Shown piece by piece: positions 1 to 8,645 of a stretch of 22,373 bases of DNA. The stretch comes from a virus: IMG/VR virus record IMGVR_UViG_3300025840_003224, positions 1-22,373 of that record; one strand, given 5' to 3'. A program made the position numbers and the translations under genes. The notes under the pieces are model-generated. The model was not told where the DNA came from. It saw only the letters and a program-made list of their open reading frames with translations, and did no database searches. Each line of letters begins with the position of its first letter. Position 1 is the stretch's first letter.

Positions 1-34
1 GGTCAATTTTATTAACTCTAGTTTTAATTCTGAT

Positions 35-62
35 ACAAAAAAGGGCAGAAAAACTGCCCTTT
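35..62 (-). terminator. intrinsic terminator after the tail sheath gene
   Basis: Read on the minus strand, a perfect stem (AAAGGGCAG pairing with CTGCCCTTT, 40-48 with 54-62) with a five-base T loop is followed by a run of Ts. This is the classical rho-independent form. It lies about 20 bases after the sheath stop codon and should separate gp18 from whatever lies further left. It is the only convincing intrinsic terminator I see in the window. Confidence 0.85.
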
Positions 63-82
63 AAATGTTTAAGTTGTTAAAC

Positions 83-2860
83 TTATGCTGTTGAGCCCAA
101 TGTATTTTGGATTCTAATTGGAATATAAATAAATTCAACTGCTTTAACAGGTTGTATTGCTACATCTATATACAATTGATTGTTATCTATTCTAGCCGCC
201 GTGTTATTTGTAGTATCACAAACTGTGATAAAGTCAAATAAACCTCTTTGTGCAACTAATTGTCCTAAGAATCTGTCTATTACAGTTTTGGCATTTGCTC
301 TTGTTACTTCGTCATTTGGTTCAAACAAGAATGGCTTAACGATATCATCAAGTCTTTCTCTAATATAAACCACTAAACGTGCAACATTCACTCTGTCTAA
401 TGCACTTGCAGTAGGATTCAAAGTCTTCTGCCCAAATATAGCGATACCTCTTCCTGGGAAGTTCCCAATTGGATTAACTTTGTTACTGTAAAGACTGTCT
501 CTTTGTCCTTCACTTAATGCAACCGCTTCAAATTCACTTGTTGCTGAACCTAAATATCCAACACTTGAAACGTTGTTTACTAATCCTCTTTGGAATCCTG
601 CTGGTGCAAACCATGGGAAAGCCACTTGGTCGTTAAATGCAATAGTTCTTAAAGCCATATAACTTGCTGGAACCATAACATTTGTGCCGTCTAAGTTTGT
701 CGCTAAACCATGTGGGTAGTATACAGCCGCATATGGTGATGAACTAACAAGTCCGTCTTCGCCATTTACATCTGCAACTGCTGTATTGTTTGCCCAAGCC
801 GCCGTACTTGTAGAATCAGCCGCTAATCTTAATGGTGCATCACCAATAACAAATGCAGTATTTTTTCTATCTGTACTTAAAGTAATCATCTCATCCAAAA
901 GTTCCGCATAACCAGGACATGCAATTAGATTAAATCTATTTGTTTCATTTCTGATTTCTGAACTTGCTGTAATGGCACTTTGAAGTGCAGTAACAACTAC
1001 TTGTCTTTGAGCTTTACGCATCATGTAAGGTGAACCATCGTTTTTGTTTCCACTATGATCTTTCCATAATCCGTTTGTTGCATCATATTTTTTAACATTA
1101 CCAACAGAAGCCATCTTGTTCCATGCTAACATACCACTTGGGTATAGTGCAGGATTAGGCAATCCGTTTGCAGTTGATATTAAACTTCCGGCACTACTTG
1201 CTCTAAAGTCTGCAAATAAAATACCATCGCTAGTTACTTGATCTGTATTATCTACTAATACCCAAGCACCTGCGGCACTCCATTTATAAATTTTAGGGAA
1301 GTTTTCTAAATCACTACTGTCGATCCATAAATCACCAGTTGATAAAGAACTTGTACCATCTGCTTGTTTAGTTGGTGCACTTGCGGCAAATTGTACATCA
1401 TTAGAATAAGTTGCCCATGTACCAGCATTTTGATATAAGATATCTATGTTTGTATTAGAAACATTATTATCATACCAAAGATCGCCCTCTGTAGCCGCAC
1501 CTGTTAGTGTTGTTGCACTTGCGGTGAAACTTAGATTTTTAAAGTTACTGTATGTACCAGCAGTAATGTTAAGATTTGATGTTCCAAAACCTGAAACATT
1601 ACCATCTGCTAACTTAATATCTTTACCTGTACTTGTTACGAATGTAATTTTATCACCTACATTTGATACAGAAATAGTATTAGCAAAAGTTGTGACTGCA
1701 TTAGCACTTGATAATGCTGATTGGATATCAGTTACCAAATTATCAACTGTTGCTGTTGCACCACCTGTTGAAAAAGTAACAGGAATAGTTGTGCCTTCAT
1801 TTATTGTTAAATTAAATGAAACATTTGAACCATGTCCTGAAACATCTGTTGTAGACAATGCTGATGAACTTGCTACTGAAACAGTAGATCCACCATTATG
1901 TCTTTGTAAAGTAATGTTTGCTATACCGTTTTCTCCTTCAGTATTTGCCCATAGATCACCAACTACTGGATTACTATAAGTATTTGTGTATACTGAATCT
2001 GATTTAGAGTCTATAACTATTGATTCTGTTGTAAATTGTCCAGTTGTTGAACTATACAATTTTACTACAAGACTTGAACCGTTGTTTGCTGATGTTGTTC
2101 TGATATGTACATCACCTGCTGTTAAGGCTCCACCACCTGATTTTGTACTTGGTATTGCTAAATGACTTGCAAATTGGAAGTCACCCGCTGATCCACTAAC
2201 AGCACTTGACCATGCTGAGGAACCAATGTTATGCCATGTACCACTTAGTTTCTGGAAGAAACTAATTTTAGGTTGTGTTCCACCTGAAGTTGTTAAATAA
2301 ACAACACAATATTCACCGTCTTGTCCAAAACTTGTTTTAGGTGTTACACCATCTGTATCTATATCAGATGCTGATGTTTGTTTAACTGTTTGTTTTACCC
2401 ATGCACTTGAAACATATTCATACACACCCCAACTAGTTGCGGATGTATCTAACCAATAAGAACCGTTAGCAGGTTTATTTGTAGGTGCTGTTGCACTTGA
2501 TGATAAATCACCTAAATCTACATTTGCTCTTAAAACGTATGCTCTATTGGCTATGCCCAAGAAACTATAGGCTGAAAGTAAACCATATTCATTTTGCTCA
2601 TCACCATGTAAAGGCGTAGAACCACTTGATTTGAATGTTGGGTTACCATAGTTCTGTAATAACTCTCTTTGACTTGTAATCAATTTAAGTTTATTTGCGT
2701 TTGCTGATGTTGTGAAAGCGGCTGTACCACTACCGTCAGGTGCTGTTTTGTCCTGTGCTGTTGCAATAACAATCAAAGGGACTGAACCGGCACCGGCGGG
2801 GGCGTAAAAACTTTCGTCTGTAGTCGTTACACTTACACCAGGACTTACTAAAGTTGCCAT
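83..2860 (-). CDS. 18: contractile tail sheath protein (gp18-like)
   Basis: Structural protein that polymerises around the tail tube and contracts to drive infection. The N-terminus (MATLVSPGVSV, with an early TTTDESFY stretch) and the C-terminal 350 residues are typical of T4-like sheath proteins. Recognisable C-terminal blocks include GRGIAIFGQKTL, RVNVARLVVYIRERL and IDVAIQPVKAVEFIYIPIRI. At 925 residues it is far longer than T4 gp18 (659). The extra length is an internal region, roughly residues 120-540, rich in Ser/Thr/Gly and containing several repeats built on a GDLW or GSYWLD core followed by a GxW strand, probably surface-exposed beta modules. It has a strong ribosome binding site (AAGGAG, 6 bases before the ATG) and a late promoter box 32 bases upstream, so it is probably transcribed alone and ended by the hairpin at 35-62. 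Confidence 0.93.
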   Translation of the reverse strand: MATLVSPGVSVTTTDESFYAPAGAGSVPLIVIATAQDKTAPDGSGTAAFTTSANANKLKLITSQRELLQNYGNPTFKSSGSTPLHGDEQNEYGLLSAYSFLGIANRAYVLRANVDLGDLSSSATAPTNKPANGSYWLDTSATSWGVYEYVSSAWVKQTVKQTSASDIDTDGVTPKTSFGQDGEYCVVYLTTSGGTQPKISFFQKLSGTWHNIGSSAWSSAVSGSAGDFQFASHLAIPSTKSGGGALTAGDVHIRTTSANNGSSLVVKLYSSTTGQFTTESIVIDSKSDSVYTNTYSNPVVGDLWANTEGENGIANITLQRHNGGSTVSVASSSALSTTDVSGHGSNVSFNLTINEGTTIPVTFSTGGATATVDNLVTDIQSALSSANAVTTFANTISVSNVGDKITFVTSTGKDIKLADGNVSGFGTSNLNITAGTYSNFKNLSFTASATTLTGAATEGDLWYDNNVSNTNIDILYQNAGTWATYSNDVQFAASAPTKQADGTSSLSTGDLWIDSSDLENFPKIYKWSAAGAWVLVDNTDQVTSDGILFADFRASSAGSLISTANGLPNPALYPSGMLAWNKMASVGNVKKYDATNGLWKDHSGNKNDGSPYMMRKAQRQVVVTALQSAITASSEIRNETNRFNLIACPGYAELLDEMITLSTDRKNTAFVIGDAPLRLAADSTSTAAWANNTAVADVNGEDGLVSSSPYAAVYYPHGLATNLDGTNVMVPASYMALRTIAFNDQVAFPWFAPAGFQRGLVNNVSSVGYLGSATSEFEAVALSEGQRDSLYSNKVNPIGNFPGRGIAIFGQKTLNPTASALDRVNVARLVVYIRERLDDIVKPFLFEPNDEVTRANAKTVIDRFLGQLVAQRGLFDFITVCDTTNNTAARIDNNQLYIDVAIQPVKAVEFIYIPIRIQNTLGSTA

Positions 2861-2891
2861 ATTGTTCTCCTTAAGAAATATTTCTTACATG

Positions 2892-2899
2892 TATTTATC
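2892..2899 (-). promoter_or_regulatory. late promoter box GATAAATA for gp18
   Basis: GATAAATA on the minus strand, matching the T4 late consensus TATAAATA at 7 of 8 positions. By T4 geometry (box at -13 to -6) transcription would start near 2886, giving a 26-base leader that contains AAGGAG. Confidence 0.75.
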
Positions 2900-2916
2900 A
2901 GAATACAATATTTTGG

Positions 2917-2954
2917 CGTATTTACGAAATTTCGGTGGTATTATGTGGTATTAT
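2917..2954. repeat. palindrome plus 10-bp tandem repeat upstream of the gp18 promoter
   Basis: CGAAATTTCG at 2925-2934 is a perfect palindrome, and CGTATTTACG at 2917-2926 is a partly symmetric neighbour. GTGGTATTAT is repeated in tandem at 2935-2944 and 2945-2954, overlapping the end of the dNMP kinase gene. Relative to the sheath start site these lie at about -31 to -68. They may be regulatory or a weak 3' end for the kinase transcript. No function is shown. Confidence 0.4.
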
Positions 2955-3613
2955 ACTAATTTTAGTGTTTGTTTAAATTCACCAGTTTTCCAATCTCTGA
3001 TGGCTTCTACTTGTTTGGCTAGATCTTCGAGTGTACCGTTATTATCTATAATGTAATCAACAGGGTAACCTGCCCAGTTCCATTCACTTTCGTGTACGTC
3101 TCTATATTTGGTTGTCATTATTTTTCTACTTACAACATTTTCGTGTGCCGTTTTTGCTGTTTCAAACCATTCAGGAAGTTCTCCACGTTGAACCCAAATT
3201 ATAACTCCGCCCATGTTTTTAATTAAATCTAATTCGTTTCTAAAACGGGCATCACTTATAACAGTACAAGATACGTTTTTTGTTTGTTTTCTAATACGAT
3301 ATTCTAAACTGTTAAGCCAAATATCTTGATCGAAAGTATTTCTAAGTACTTCTGTGCCTATAAGTTGTAATGCTAATCTAGGTGTAAAGTTTGGCACACC
3401 TAATTTTTTAGTCCAAAACATATCAGGTGTTTCTCTATACTCTCTACTTTCTACAGTATCTCCTTCAAGCATAGATCTATCCCAACCAAAAATACTTGAA
3501 CATACGTCTTTTAAAGGGGAGGCAAAACTATCATGAGCACATCCACGTTCTACAAACATATTGGCAACTGTATCCTTGCCACTGCCTATAAAACCGGTTA
3601 CTCCTATTAACAT
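2951..3613 (-). CDS. 1: deoxynucleoside monophosphate kinase (T4 gp1-like)
   Basis: Predicted cytoplasmic P-loop kinase that phosphorylates dNMPs to dNDPs for phage DNA synthesis. The Walker A loop GFIGSGKD is at residues 7-14. The layout follows the T4 gp1 family: DSFASPLKD after the P-loop, LQLIGTEVLR near residue 90, then a basic VISDARFRNELD segment and a lid-like region. At 220 residues it is close to the family size (T4 gp1 is 241). The ATG lies one base after the gp13 stop codon, and AGGA inside that junction can serve as ribosome binding site, so the gene is co-transcribed and probably translationally coupled with gp13. It has no promoter box of its own, so a nucleotide-metabolism gene here sits in a late structural unit. 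Confidence 0.88.
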   Translation of the reverse strand: MLIGVTGFIGSGKDTVANMFVERGCAHDSFASPLKDVCSSIFGWDRSMLEGDTVESREYRETPDMFWTKKLGVPNFTPRLALQLIGTEVLRNTFDQDIWLNSLEYRIRKQTKNVSCTVISDARFRNELDLIKNMGGVIIWVQRGELPEWFETAKTAHENVVSRKIMTTKYRDVHESEWNWAGYPVDYIIDNNGTLEDLAKQVEAIRDWKTGEFKQTLKLV

Positions 3614-3614
3614 T

Positions 3615-4376
3615 TTATCCTATCACAAATCCTAGAGGGGCATTGCCTTCTTCTTTCTGGAAAATACTTTCTCTTGCCTTTTCCATTTCTGATATTGCTT
3701 CTTGTTTCAATGCATCGCCATTTAACTGTATGGCTCCACCTGCTCCAGGAAGTCCACTAGCATATTTACTTCTTGCTTCACCTAACATCATTTTAGACTG
3801 TGCTAATGCATAAGAGGCCAACCAATTCGCGGCATATATGTCTTTTAACAAAATACTTTCTGGTATGAAATTATAAATGCCTACAGCAATTTCTTCTTCG
3901 TGTCTCACATTTCTTAAAATTTTAAGTTGTTTGGTATTCCTATTCCATAAGAAATTATATTCACTACCAAATACTCTACCTAAAACTTCTTTATATTGAC
4001 TAAAGGCATCAAAGACTGCTAGTCCACCCATTTGGCCTGCTTGTAACAAGTACATATTATTGAATGCCACATCAAAAGGATCAAAATTTGTACCGCCACC
4101 ACTGTTAGTCCCAACACCTTTTCTGTATAATCTACGTACTTCCATTACCTCATCTGGCAATGTGTACTCCGTTACACCTTCTTGTGTTGTTAAAAACAGG
4201 GCACTTTCTTCTACAGCACCTGAACTTAGTTGTCTATACAAAGCAAGTGACTTGTCTATAGCCACATCATAATGTGCTCTATCTAGTTCAACGTCCACAA
4301 TACCGTCTGCCAGACGTAATTGTAACTCGCTTACAAGTTCTTCCCTGTTATTATATCCTATTTGATCTACTGGCAT
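3615..4376 (-). CDS. 13: neck protein (gp13-like)
   Basis: Head-tail connector protein of the T4 type. The N-terminus (ELVSELQLRLADGIVDVEL followed by a helix with a LALYRQ core) parallels T4 gp13, whose start is a helix, then INVEL, then RALELY. The C-terminus is the clearest match: a YALAQSK helix, GLPGAGGAIQLNGDALKQEA, then an ending of PLGFVIG. T4 gp13 has an ALAKEL helix, LPGGVTIDGQRL, and ends PPFGILVG. It is shorter than T4 gp13 (253 against 309). The ATG sits five bases after a GATAAATA box with no Shine-Dalgarno, predicting a leaderless mRNA. In T4, genes 13, 14 and 15 are contiguous. Here gp14 and gp15 lie about 10.5 kb away on the other strand. Confidence 0.8.
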   Translation of the reverse strand: MPVDQIGYNNREELVSELQLRLADGIVDVELDRAHYDVAIDKSLALYRQLSSGAVEESALFLTTQEGVTEYTLPDEVMEVRRLYRKGVGTNSGGGTNFDPFDVAFNNMYLLQAGQMGGLAVFDAFSQYKEVLGRVFGSEYNFLWNRNTKQLKILRNVRHEEEIAVGIYNFIPESILLKDIYAANWLASYALAQSKMMLGEARSKYASGLPGAGGAIQLNGDALKQEAISEMEKARESIFQKEEGNAPLGFVIG

Positions 4377-4381
4377 AGTAC

Positions 4382-4389
4382 TATTTATC
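4382..4389 (-). promoter_or_regulatory. late promoter box GATAAATA, five bases before the gp13 ATG
   Basis: GATAAATA on the minus strand followed by GTACT and the ATG of the gp13-like gene. T4 late promoter geometry puts +1 on the A of the ATG. No Shine-Dalgarno is present. Confidence 0.75.
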
Positions 4390-4399
4390 TAATTTTCAA

Positions 4400-5560
4400 T
4401 TAAAACGCCTGTAGTATGATTGTGTTATCGTTCATTCTACCGTTCATCTTTATACTACTAGTAGTCAATTCGTCAAACGCTTTAGCAAACTTTGTTTTTG
4501 CTTTACCAGTCCAATTGTTAATTTGTTCTTTTGGTTTTCTAAGAGTCTTTTGTACACTAGAGTCTTCGCAGAAATCCTGTATAGTTGTTCCTTTTACCAT
4601 CAAGCCGTCTCTGCCCATACCCTTTGGATCTTTATTTTTAGCATGGTATACGCCTAACTTTCTTGTTTTAGTATTATAAACCCATAACTCATTAGCATGA
4701 ACAATCTCTGTAGGATGAATACTTGCTATACCTAATTCACTATCATTAATTTGGAATTTTAATTTTTTAATAATACTTTCTTTACTTTTAGCCCTAGGCT
4801 TACGAGCCTTTCTAGTTGTCTTTTTAGTTTCTATAATTGTATCACAAGCAGTATTGATCTTTTCATAAAACTCTAAATATTGCTTACGTTGTGTTGCTGT
4901 TAGATGGGCATACCCTTCTTTTATATCAGGGTCAATCCATTCTTTTACTTCTAATGCTTCTTGGTATGCTGGCTCAAAATCATCTTTTATAATTTTTGCA
5001 TGAGCGGCTTTTATTTCAGGTTGATAAACTAGCATATTTTTATATGGATCAAAATCTTTTAAATTGTAATTACCTTCTACTAGAAGATCTAATTGGTGTT
5101 CCCATTCAGCACAAAGATCATTTACTTGCTGTTTCATTCTTTCTTGTATGCTTATAACTTTTTTAGGATTTTCTTTGACCTTTTCTTTCTTTTCTGCTAG
5201 TTCTTTTTTACCACGTGCTATCCATTCTTCTTTTCTTCTTTCGTGATAATGAATTTCTATACTTTCTGGCATATACCCAAGCCTTGACCAAACATAGCAG
5301 GACAATCCTGCCGCACTAAAAGACCAATCAGGATTTGCTAAGATTGTTTTGATATCTTGTTTGTCCCAGCCTGATGCATCTCTTATCCATTTTTTACAGG
5401 CTTCTATTATTTTTTTACGTGGTATTTCTGTTCTTACAAAATATTCACAACCTCTAAATGCCTTTTCCTGCTCTGCAGAATCTGTAAGCATCATTAAGTT
5501 TTTCCATTCTGGTTCTTTAGTAACGTATATACTTCTGGTCTTTGTTTTTCTTCTTGCCAT
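4400..5560 (-). CDS. phage protein of unknown function, 386 residues
   Basis: I cannot assign a function. The protein is highly charged and Lys-rich (starts MARRKTKTRS), mostly helical, with a probable coiled coil around residues 105-150 and a basic Lys/Arg patch near 250-270. The C-terminal third looks more globular (HANELWVYNTKTRKLGVYHA, later GLMVKGTTIQDF) and ends NGRMNDNTIILQAF. From memory this C-terminal arrangement recurs in a conserved uncharacterised protein of T4-like cyanophages, but I cannot verify that here. The gene starts eight bases after the small membrane protein and probably shares its promoter at 5830-5837. Its position among virion genes suggests a late or structural role, which is inference. 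Confidence 0.7.
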   Translation of the reverse strand: MARRKTKTRSIYVTKEPEWKNLMMLTDSAEQEKAFRGCEYFVRTEIPRKKIIEACKKWIRDASGWDKQDIKTILANPDWSFSAAGLSCYVWSRLGYMPESIEIHYHERRKEEWIARGKKELAEKKEKVKENPKKVISIQERMKQQVNDLCAEWEHQLDLLVEGNYNLKDFDPYKNMLVYQPEIKAAHAKIIKDDFEPAYQEALEVKEWIDPDIKEGYAHLTATQRKQYLEFYEKINTACDTIIETKKTTRKARKPRAKSKESIIKKLKFQINDSELGIASIHPTEIVHANELWVYNTKTRKLGVYHAKNKDPKGMGRDGLMVKGTTIQDFCEDSSVQKTLRKPKEQINNWTGKAKTKFAKAFDELTTSSIKMNGRMNDNTIILQAF

Positions 5561-5568
5561 GTATGTGT

Positions 5569-5793
5569 TTAGTCCTCAAATAGTTCTTCTCTAGGATCAG
5601 TATACAGCATTTGTATTGCCATAGGCCAATTTTTAAATCCTACTATTTTACTTTTATCTTTCAATACTCTCTTGGTGCGGAAAAACTGAGTGAGAGACAA
5701 CATTCCTTCAAATCTGCCTTCCCTTTGGCCTGTTTTATACATAAAGTATGAGTTGGCCATAATAAAGATACCAAATATAAAATAAATCTCCAT
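5569..5793 (-). CDS. small single-span membrane protein
   Basis: A 74-residue protein with a hydrophobic N-terminal segment (residues 2-19, IYFIFGIFIMAN core), probably a membrane anchor. A short cytoplasmic domain follows, starting with KTGQREGRFEG and ending in an acidic tail (REELFED). The start is well supported: AGGAG four bases before the ATG and a late promoter box about 37 bases upstream. It leads the unit that includes the 386-residue unknown protein. No function can be assigned. Confidence 0.65.
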   Translation of the reverse strand: MEIYFIFGIFIMANSYFMYKTGQREGRFEGMLSLTQFFRTKRVLKDKSKIVGFKNWPMAIQMLYTDPREELFED

Positions 5794-5829
5794 AATACTC
5801 CTTACAAAAAATTTAGTCTAACAGAACTT

Positions 5830-5837
5830 TATTTATT
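5830..5837 (-). promoter_or_regulatory. late promoter box AATAAATA
   Basis: AATAAATA on the minus strand, overlapping the 3' end of the B12-binding radical SAM gene. The predicted start near 5824 gives a leader of about 31 bases ending in AAGGAG before the ATG at 5793. Confidence 0.65.
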
Positions 5838-7689
5838 TGTCAAGACTTATTTTATTAAGATGCCAGCCTCTTCGTCTTCCAAAAAACAACATATCTAAAT
5901 GTTCCTCTTTTTCGTCCAAGTAGTCTCCGTATCTATCAGAAATAATTAAATTTGCGGGAAAAAGGTTGCTTTTGACTTCAACATGGACAGGTTTATAGAT
6001 ATATGATCCAAATTGTTTAATTTGTAAATTTGATATTTTTACATAATCATTTAAAATATCTTGTGTTGTAAATTGTTCAGAAAATTCTTTTACAAGATTT
6101 ATGTAATAAGATTCCAAATTATTAGATTGTATCATTGGCATAACAGAATGGAAAAATTTCCAACCCTCTACAAAGATACCGTCTATTTTAGTTTCCATAT
6201 ATCCTGATTTTTTCCAATCTTGTAATCCTTTTTTCATTTGTTTAAGCCAAGATTTTAAATTAGAATCTTTATCAATAATAAAGTCGTATAATTCTTTATA
6301 AAACTCTAAATAAGATTTTCCTTGTTTTTCATAAAGGTATGTTGATATTATATTTGAAATACCAAACATATGAAACCCTAAAATAAATGCTGTAAAAACT
6401 GCAACATCTTCCATTTCTTTTTCAGAAATTGTATTTGTGCTTTTAATAACTTCTATGGACTCAGATATTTTATGTTGTTTATCATATTCAAAATTTTCAT
6501 TTTGTACTCCATAAAAGAAATCATATCCTTTAAATGTCTTTAAATCATATTCTTGTATTTGTGTGACATACATAGGTGAGTTTATAAGTAATTGTAAGAA
6601 AAATACATCTAATGTTTCAATTTTATGTATTAAAATATCTTCTATAGTATTAAGCCATGTGTTTACAGTTTCACCTGGCATTCCTAAAATTAATTCTGTT
6701 AATGCTGGTACATTTTTATCTCTAGCAGATTGTATAATATCTTCTATAGAATTAATTTTCATATTTTTACGTTTAATATTTTCTAAAACTTCATCTGTTG
6801 TTGTTTGTAAACTTAGTGTTATTCCTGTTTGTATATTTACATCTATAAATCTTTTTACAATTTCCAATACTGTATCATTGCTATTCTTTGCATAACTAAC
6901 ACTTATACCTTTAGGATATCCTGATTCTTTATTTGTTTTTACAATCATATCAGTAATCATTAAATCTCTGTCTTTGAAGATCCCAAAATTACTAGACGTA
7001 AGAGCAAGATAAGGAAGTTTATTTTTTGCGACCCATTCAAGATCTGCAAGTATTCTTTCATCATACAATTTATACATTTTACTTGCTGTTGCACTACCCC
7101 AATCGCAAAATGTACAACTATAAGGACATCCTCTATCAGTTTCTAATGTTGGTACCCATTCTATATCTGGGTATTGGTGTAAGAGATCATCAAACAATCC
7201 TAGTGTATAAGGACTAGGTAAGTTTAAATCCTTTATCCTCTCGTACTCATATACTTGCTCTAAGGGCTTCTTTTCTAAATATGTATTCAGTATCTGTAAT
7301 ACTGCTAATTCTCCTTCTCCGATAACTATAGAATCTATATATGAATTATCTTTTAAAAAATTAGGATTTCTGTGTGGTAGCTCAGGGCCACCTAGGATTA
7401 TTTTAATATTTGGATATGTTTCTTTTAGAATTTTACTTAGTGCGAGACAATAATTTTTATTCCAAATATATAAACTTATAAAAACTATGTGTGTATTTTT
7501 ACATCTATCCACTACATCTTGTAATGTTTCACGCCTAAATACCCAATTATCTACTTGATAATTTTCTTGTATTTGAGGATGTTGTATTAGATAACTCCAT
7601 AAAGCACCAACACTATACGGAAGATAATAACTGTTAAGATGTTTAGGACCAGTCTGAAAATTAGGTTGAACTAATGTTACATTGAACAT
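5833..7689 (-). CDS. B12-binding domain radical SAM protein
   Basis: Predicted iron-sulfur enzyme using S-adenosylmethionine, probably with cobalamin. Residues 1-140 form a B12-binding-type Rossmann domain: LVQPNF start, ILGGPELPHRNP near 98-109, and the characteristic VIGEGE at 122-127. The radical SAM core follows, with the cluster motif CPYSCTFC (Cys188, Cys192, Cys195) preceded by TDRG. It then has LILGMPGET near residue 336 and a long C-terminal region without obvious motifs. Members of this class do methylations on unreactive carbon or phosphorus, or ring rearrangements; the substrate here is unknown. It is the last gene of the island's first minus-strand unit. Its ATG overlaps the epimerase stop by one base (TAATG). 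It is very AT-rich. Confidence 0.85.
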   Translation of the reverse strand: MFNVTLVQPNFQTGPKHLNSYYLPYSVGALWSYLIQHPQIQENYQVDNWVFRRETLQDVVDRCKNTHIVFISLYIWNKNYCLALSKILKETYPNIKIILGGPELPHRNPNFLKDNSYIDSIVIGEGELAVLQILNTYLEKKPLEQVYEYERIKDLNLPSPYTLGLFDDLLHQYPDIEWVPTLETDRGCPYSCTFCDWGSATASKMYKLYDERILADLEWVAKNKLPYLALTSSNFGIFKDRDLMITDMIVKTNKESGYPKGISVSYAKNSNDTVLEIVKRFIDVNIQTGITLSLQTTTDEVLENIKRKNMKINSIEDIIQSARDKNVPALTELILGMPGETVNTWLNTIEDILIHKIETLDVFFLQLLINSPMYVTQIQEYDLKTFKGYDFFYGVQNENFEYDKQHKISESIEVIKSTNTISEKEMEDVAVFTAFILGFHMFGISNIISTYLYEKQGKSYLEFYKELYDFIIDKDSNLKSWLKQMKKGLQDWKKSGYMETKIDGIFVEGWKFFHSVMPMIQSNNLESYYINLVKEFSEQFTTQDILNDYVKISNLQIKQFGSYIYKPVHVEVKSNLFPANLIISDRYGDYLDEKEEHLDMLFFGRRRGWHLNKISLDK

Positions 7690-8645
7690 TATTTTCCCTT
7701 AGAAAATCTTCTATCTTGATTATATGGTATATTATTTTCTAGAACATCCTTCCAAACTGCAATAGTTCTATCTAAACCTTTGCTTAATTCTACTTTAGGA
7801 ACCCATCCTAGTCTGCTTGTAATTTTATAGTTAGTACTGTTTAATAAATAAATTTCACCTGGACGAGGAGGTTTTGTATTCCAATTTACATGGCCGTCCC
7901 AGCCTAGTTTATTTGCAATAAGTTTTACATAGTCTTTTATTTTAATTGCATTGTCAGGACCTATACAAAATATTTCTCCAGCACATTCATCTGGATGTGT
8001 GATAACTGTTTCCCATGCATCTAATAAATCATCTATATAGATAAAGTTTCTGTATGGTTCTCCATATCCTAAATTTATCTCTTTAGGATTTTTAAGCATT
8101 TGAGTAATTATTTGTTCAGTAACAAAGAAATCATTATCCTTTCTGCCGTATGCATTGGTTTGCCTTATAGCAGTAAAAGGTAGTCCATAACTTCTGTGGG
8201 CATATTCTAAATACTTTTCACAGCCATATTTTGCAACGGCATAGGGGGCATTTGGATTAGGTGGTGTCGCTTCGTTAAATGCAATAATACCTTCCTCTTT
8301 GCCATCTCTAATTAAATCACTAATAGGTTGCCAGCCATATACTTCCATTGTACTTGCAAACACAAAGTTTTTTAAATTAGGTAATGTTGCGGCAATTTCA
8401 ATGAGATTTACTGTGCCTACATAATTTACTTCACTAAAAGTAATTTGCTCATAAAAACTATCTTGTACTTCTGTTCTAGCCGCCAAATGTACAATTATTT
8501 CAGGGTCAAACTGTTTAATTTGAAATCCTACTTTAGCATGGTCTCTTAAATCTTCTTTCAAAAATTCTAGTTCATGTTTGTCTTTTAATCTTTGGACCAT
8601 GTGTTGGCCTATAAAACCGTCTGCTCCTGTTATGAATATTCTCAT
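7689..8645 (-). CDS. NAD-dependent epimerase/dehydratase (extended SDR, nucleotide-sugar type)
   Basis: Cytoplasmic short-chain dehydrogenase/reductase that probably acts on a nucleotide sugar. The Rossmann motif GADGFIG (residues 7-13) binds the dinucleotide. The catalytic set is complete: Ser98/Thr99 in ASTMEVYG, and Tyr135 and Lys139 in YAVAK. Typical extended-SDR landmarks follow: HLAARTEVQDS, AYGR, NFIYIDD, and a C-terminal RPGEIYLLN segment. The length (318) is normal for UDP/GDP-sugar epimerases and 4,6-dehydratases. Which reaction it performs cannot be decided. Its ATG overlaps the stop of the sulfotransferase-like gene (ATGA), with AGGA at a suitable distance, so translation is coupled. 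Confidence 0.88.
   Translation of the reverse strand: MRIFITGADGFIGQHMVQRLKDKHELEFLKEDLRDHAKVGFQIKQFDPEIIVHLAARTEVQDSFYEQITFSEVNYVGTVNLIEIAATLPNLKNFVFASTMEVYGWQPISDLIRDGKEEGIIAFNEATPPNPNAPYAVAKYGCEKYLEYAHRSYGLPFTAIRQTNAYGRKDNDFFVTEQIITQMLKNPKEINLGYGEPYRNFIYIDDLLDAWETVITHPDECAGEIFCIGPDNAIKIKDYVKLIANKLGWDGHVNWNTKPPRPGEIYLLNSTNYKITSRLGWVPKVELSKGLDRTIAVWKDVLENNIPYNQDRRFSKGK

Noticed and set aside
1446-1979. Plus-strand open frame of 177 codons inside the tail sheath gene
   Set aside because: It is antisense to a clearly coding frame, has a valine- and proline-rich composition typical of a shadow of Thr/Ser-rich sequence, and has no ribosome binding site.
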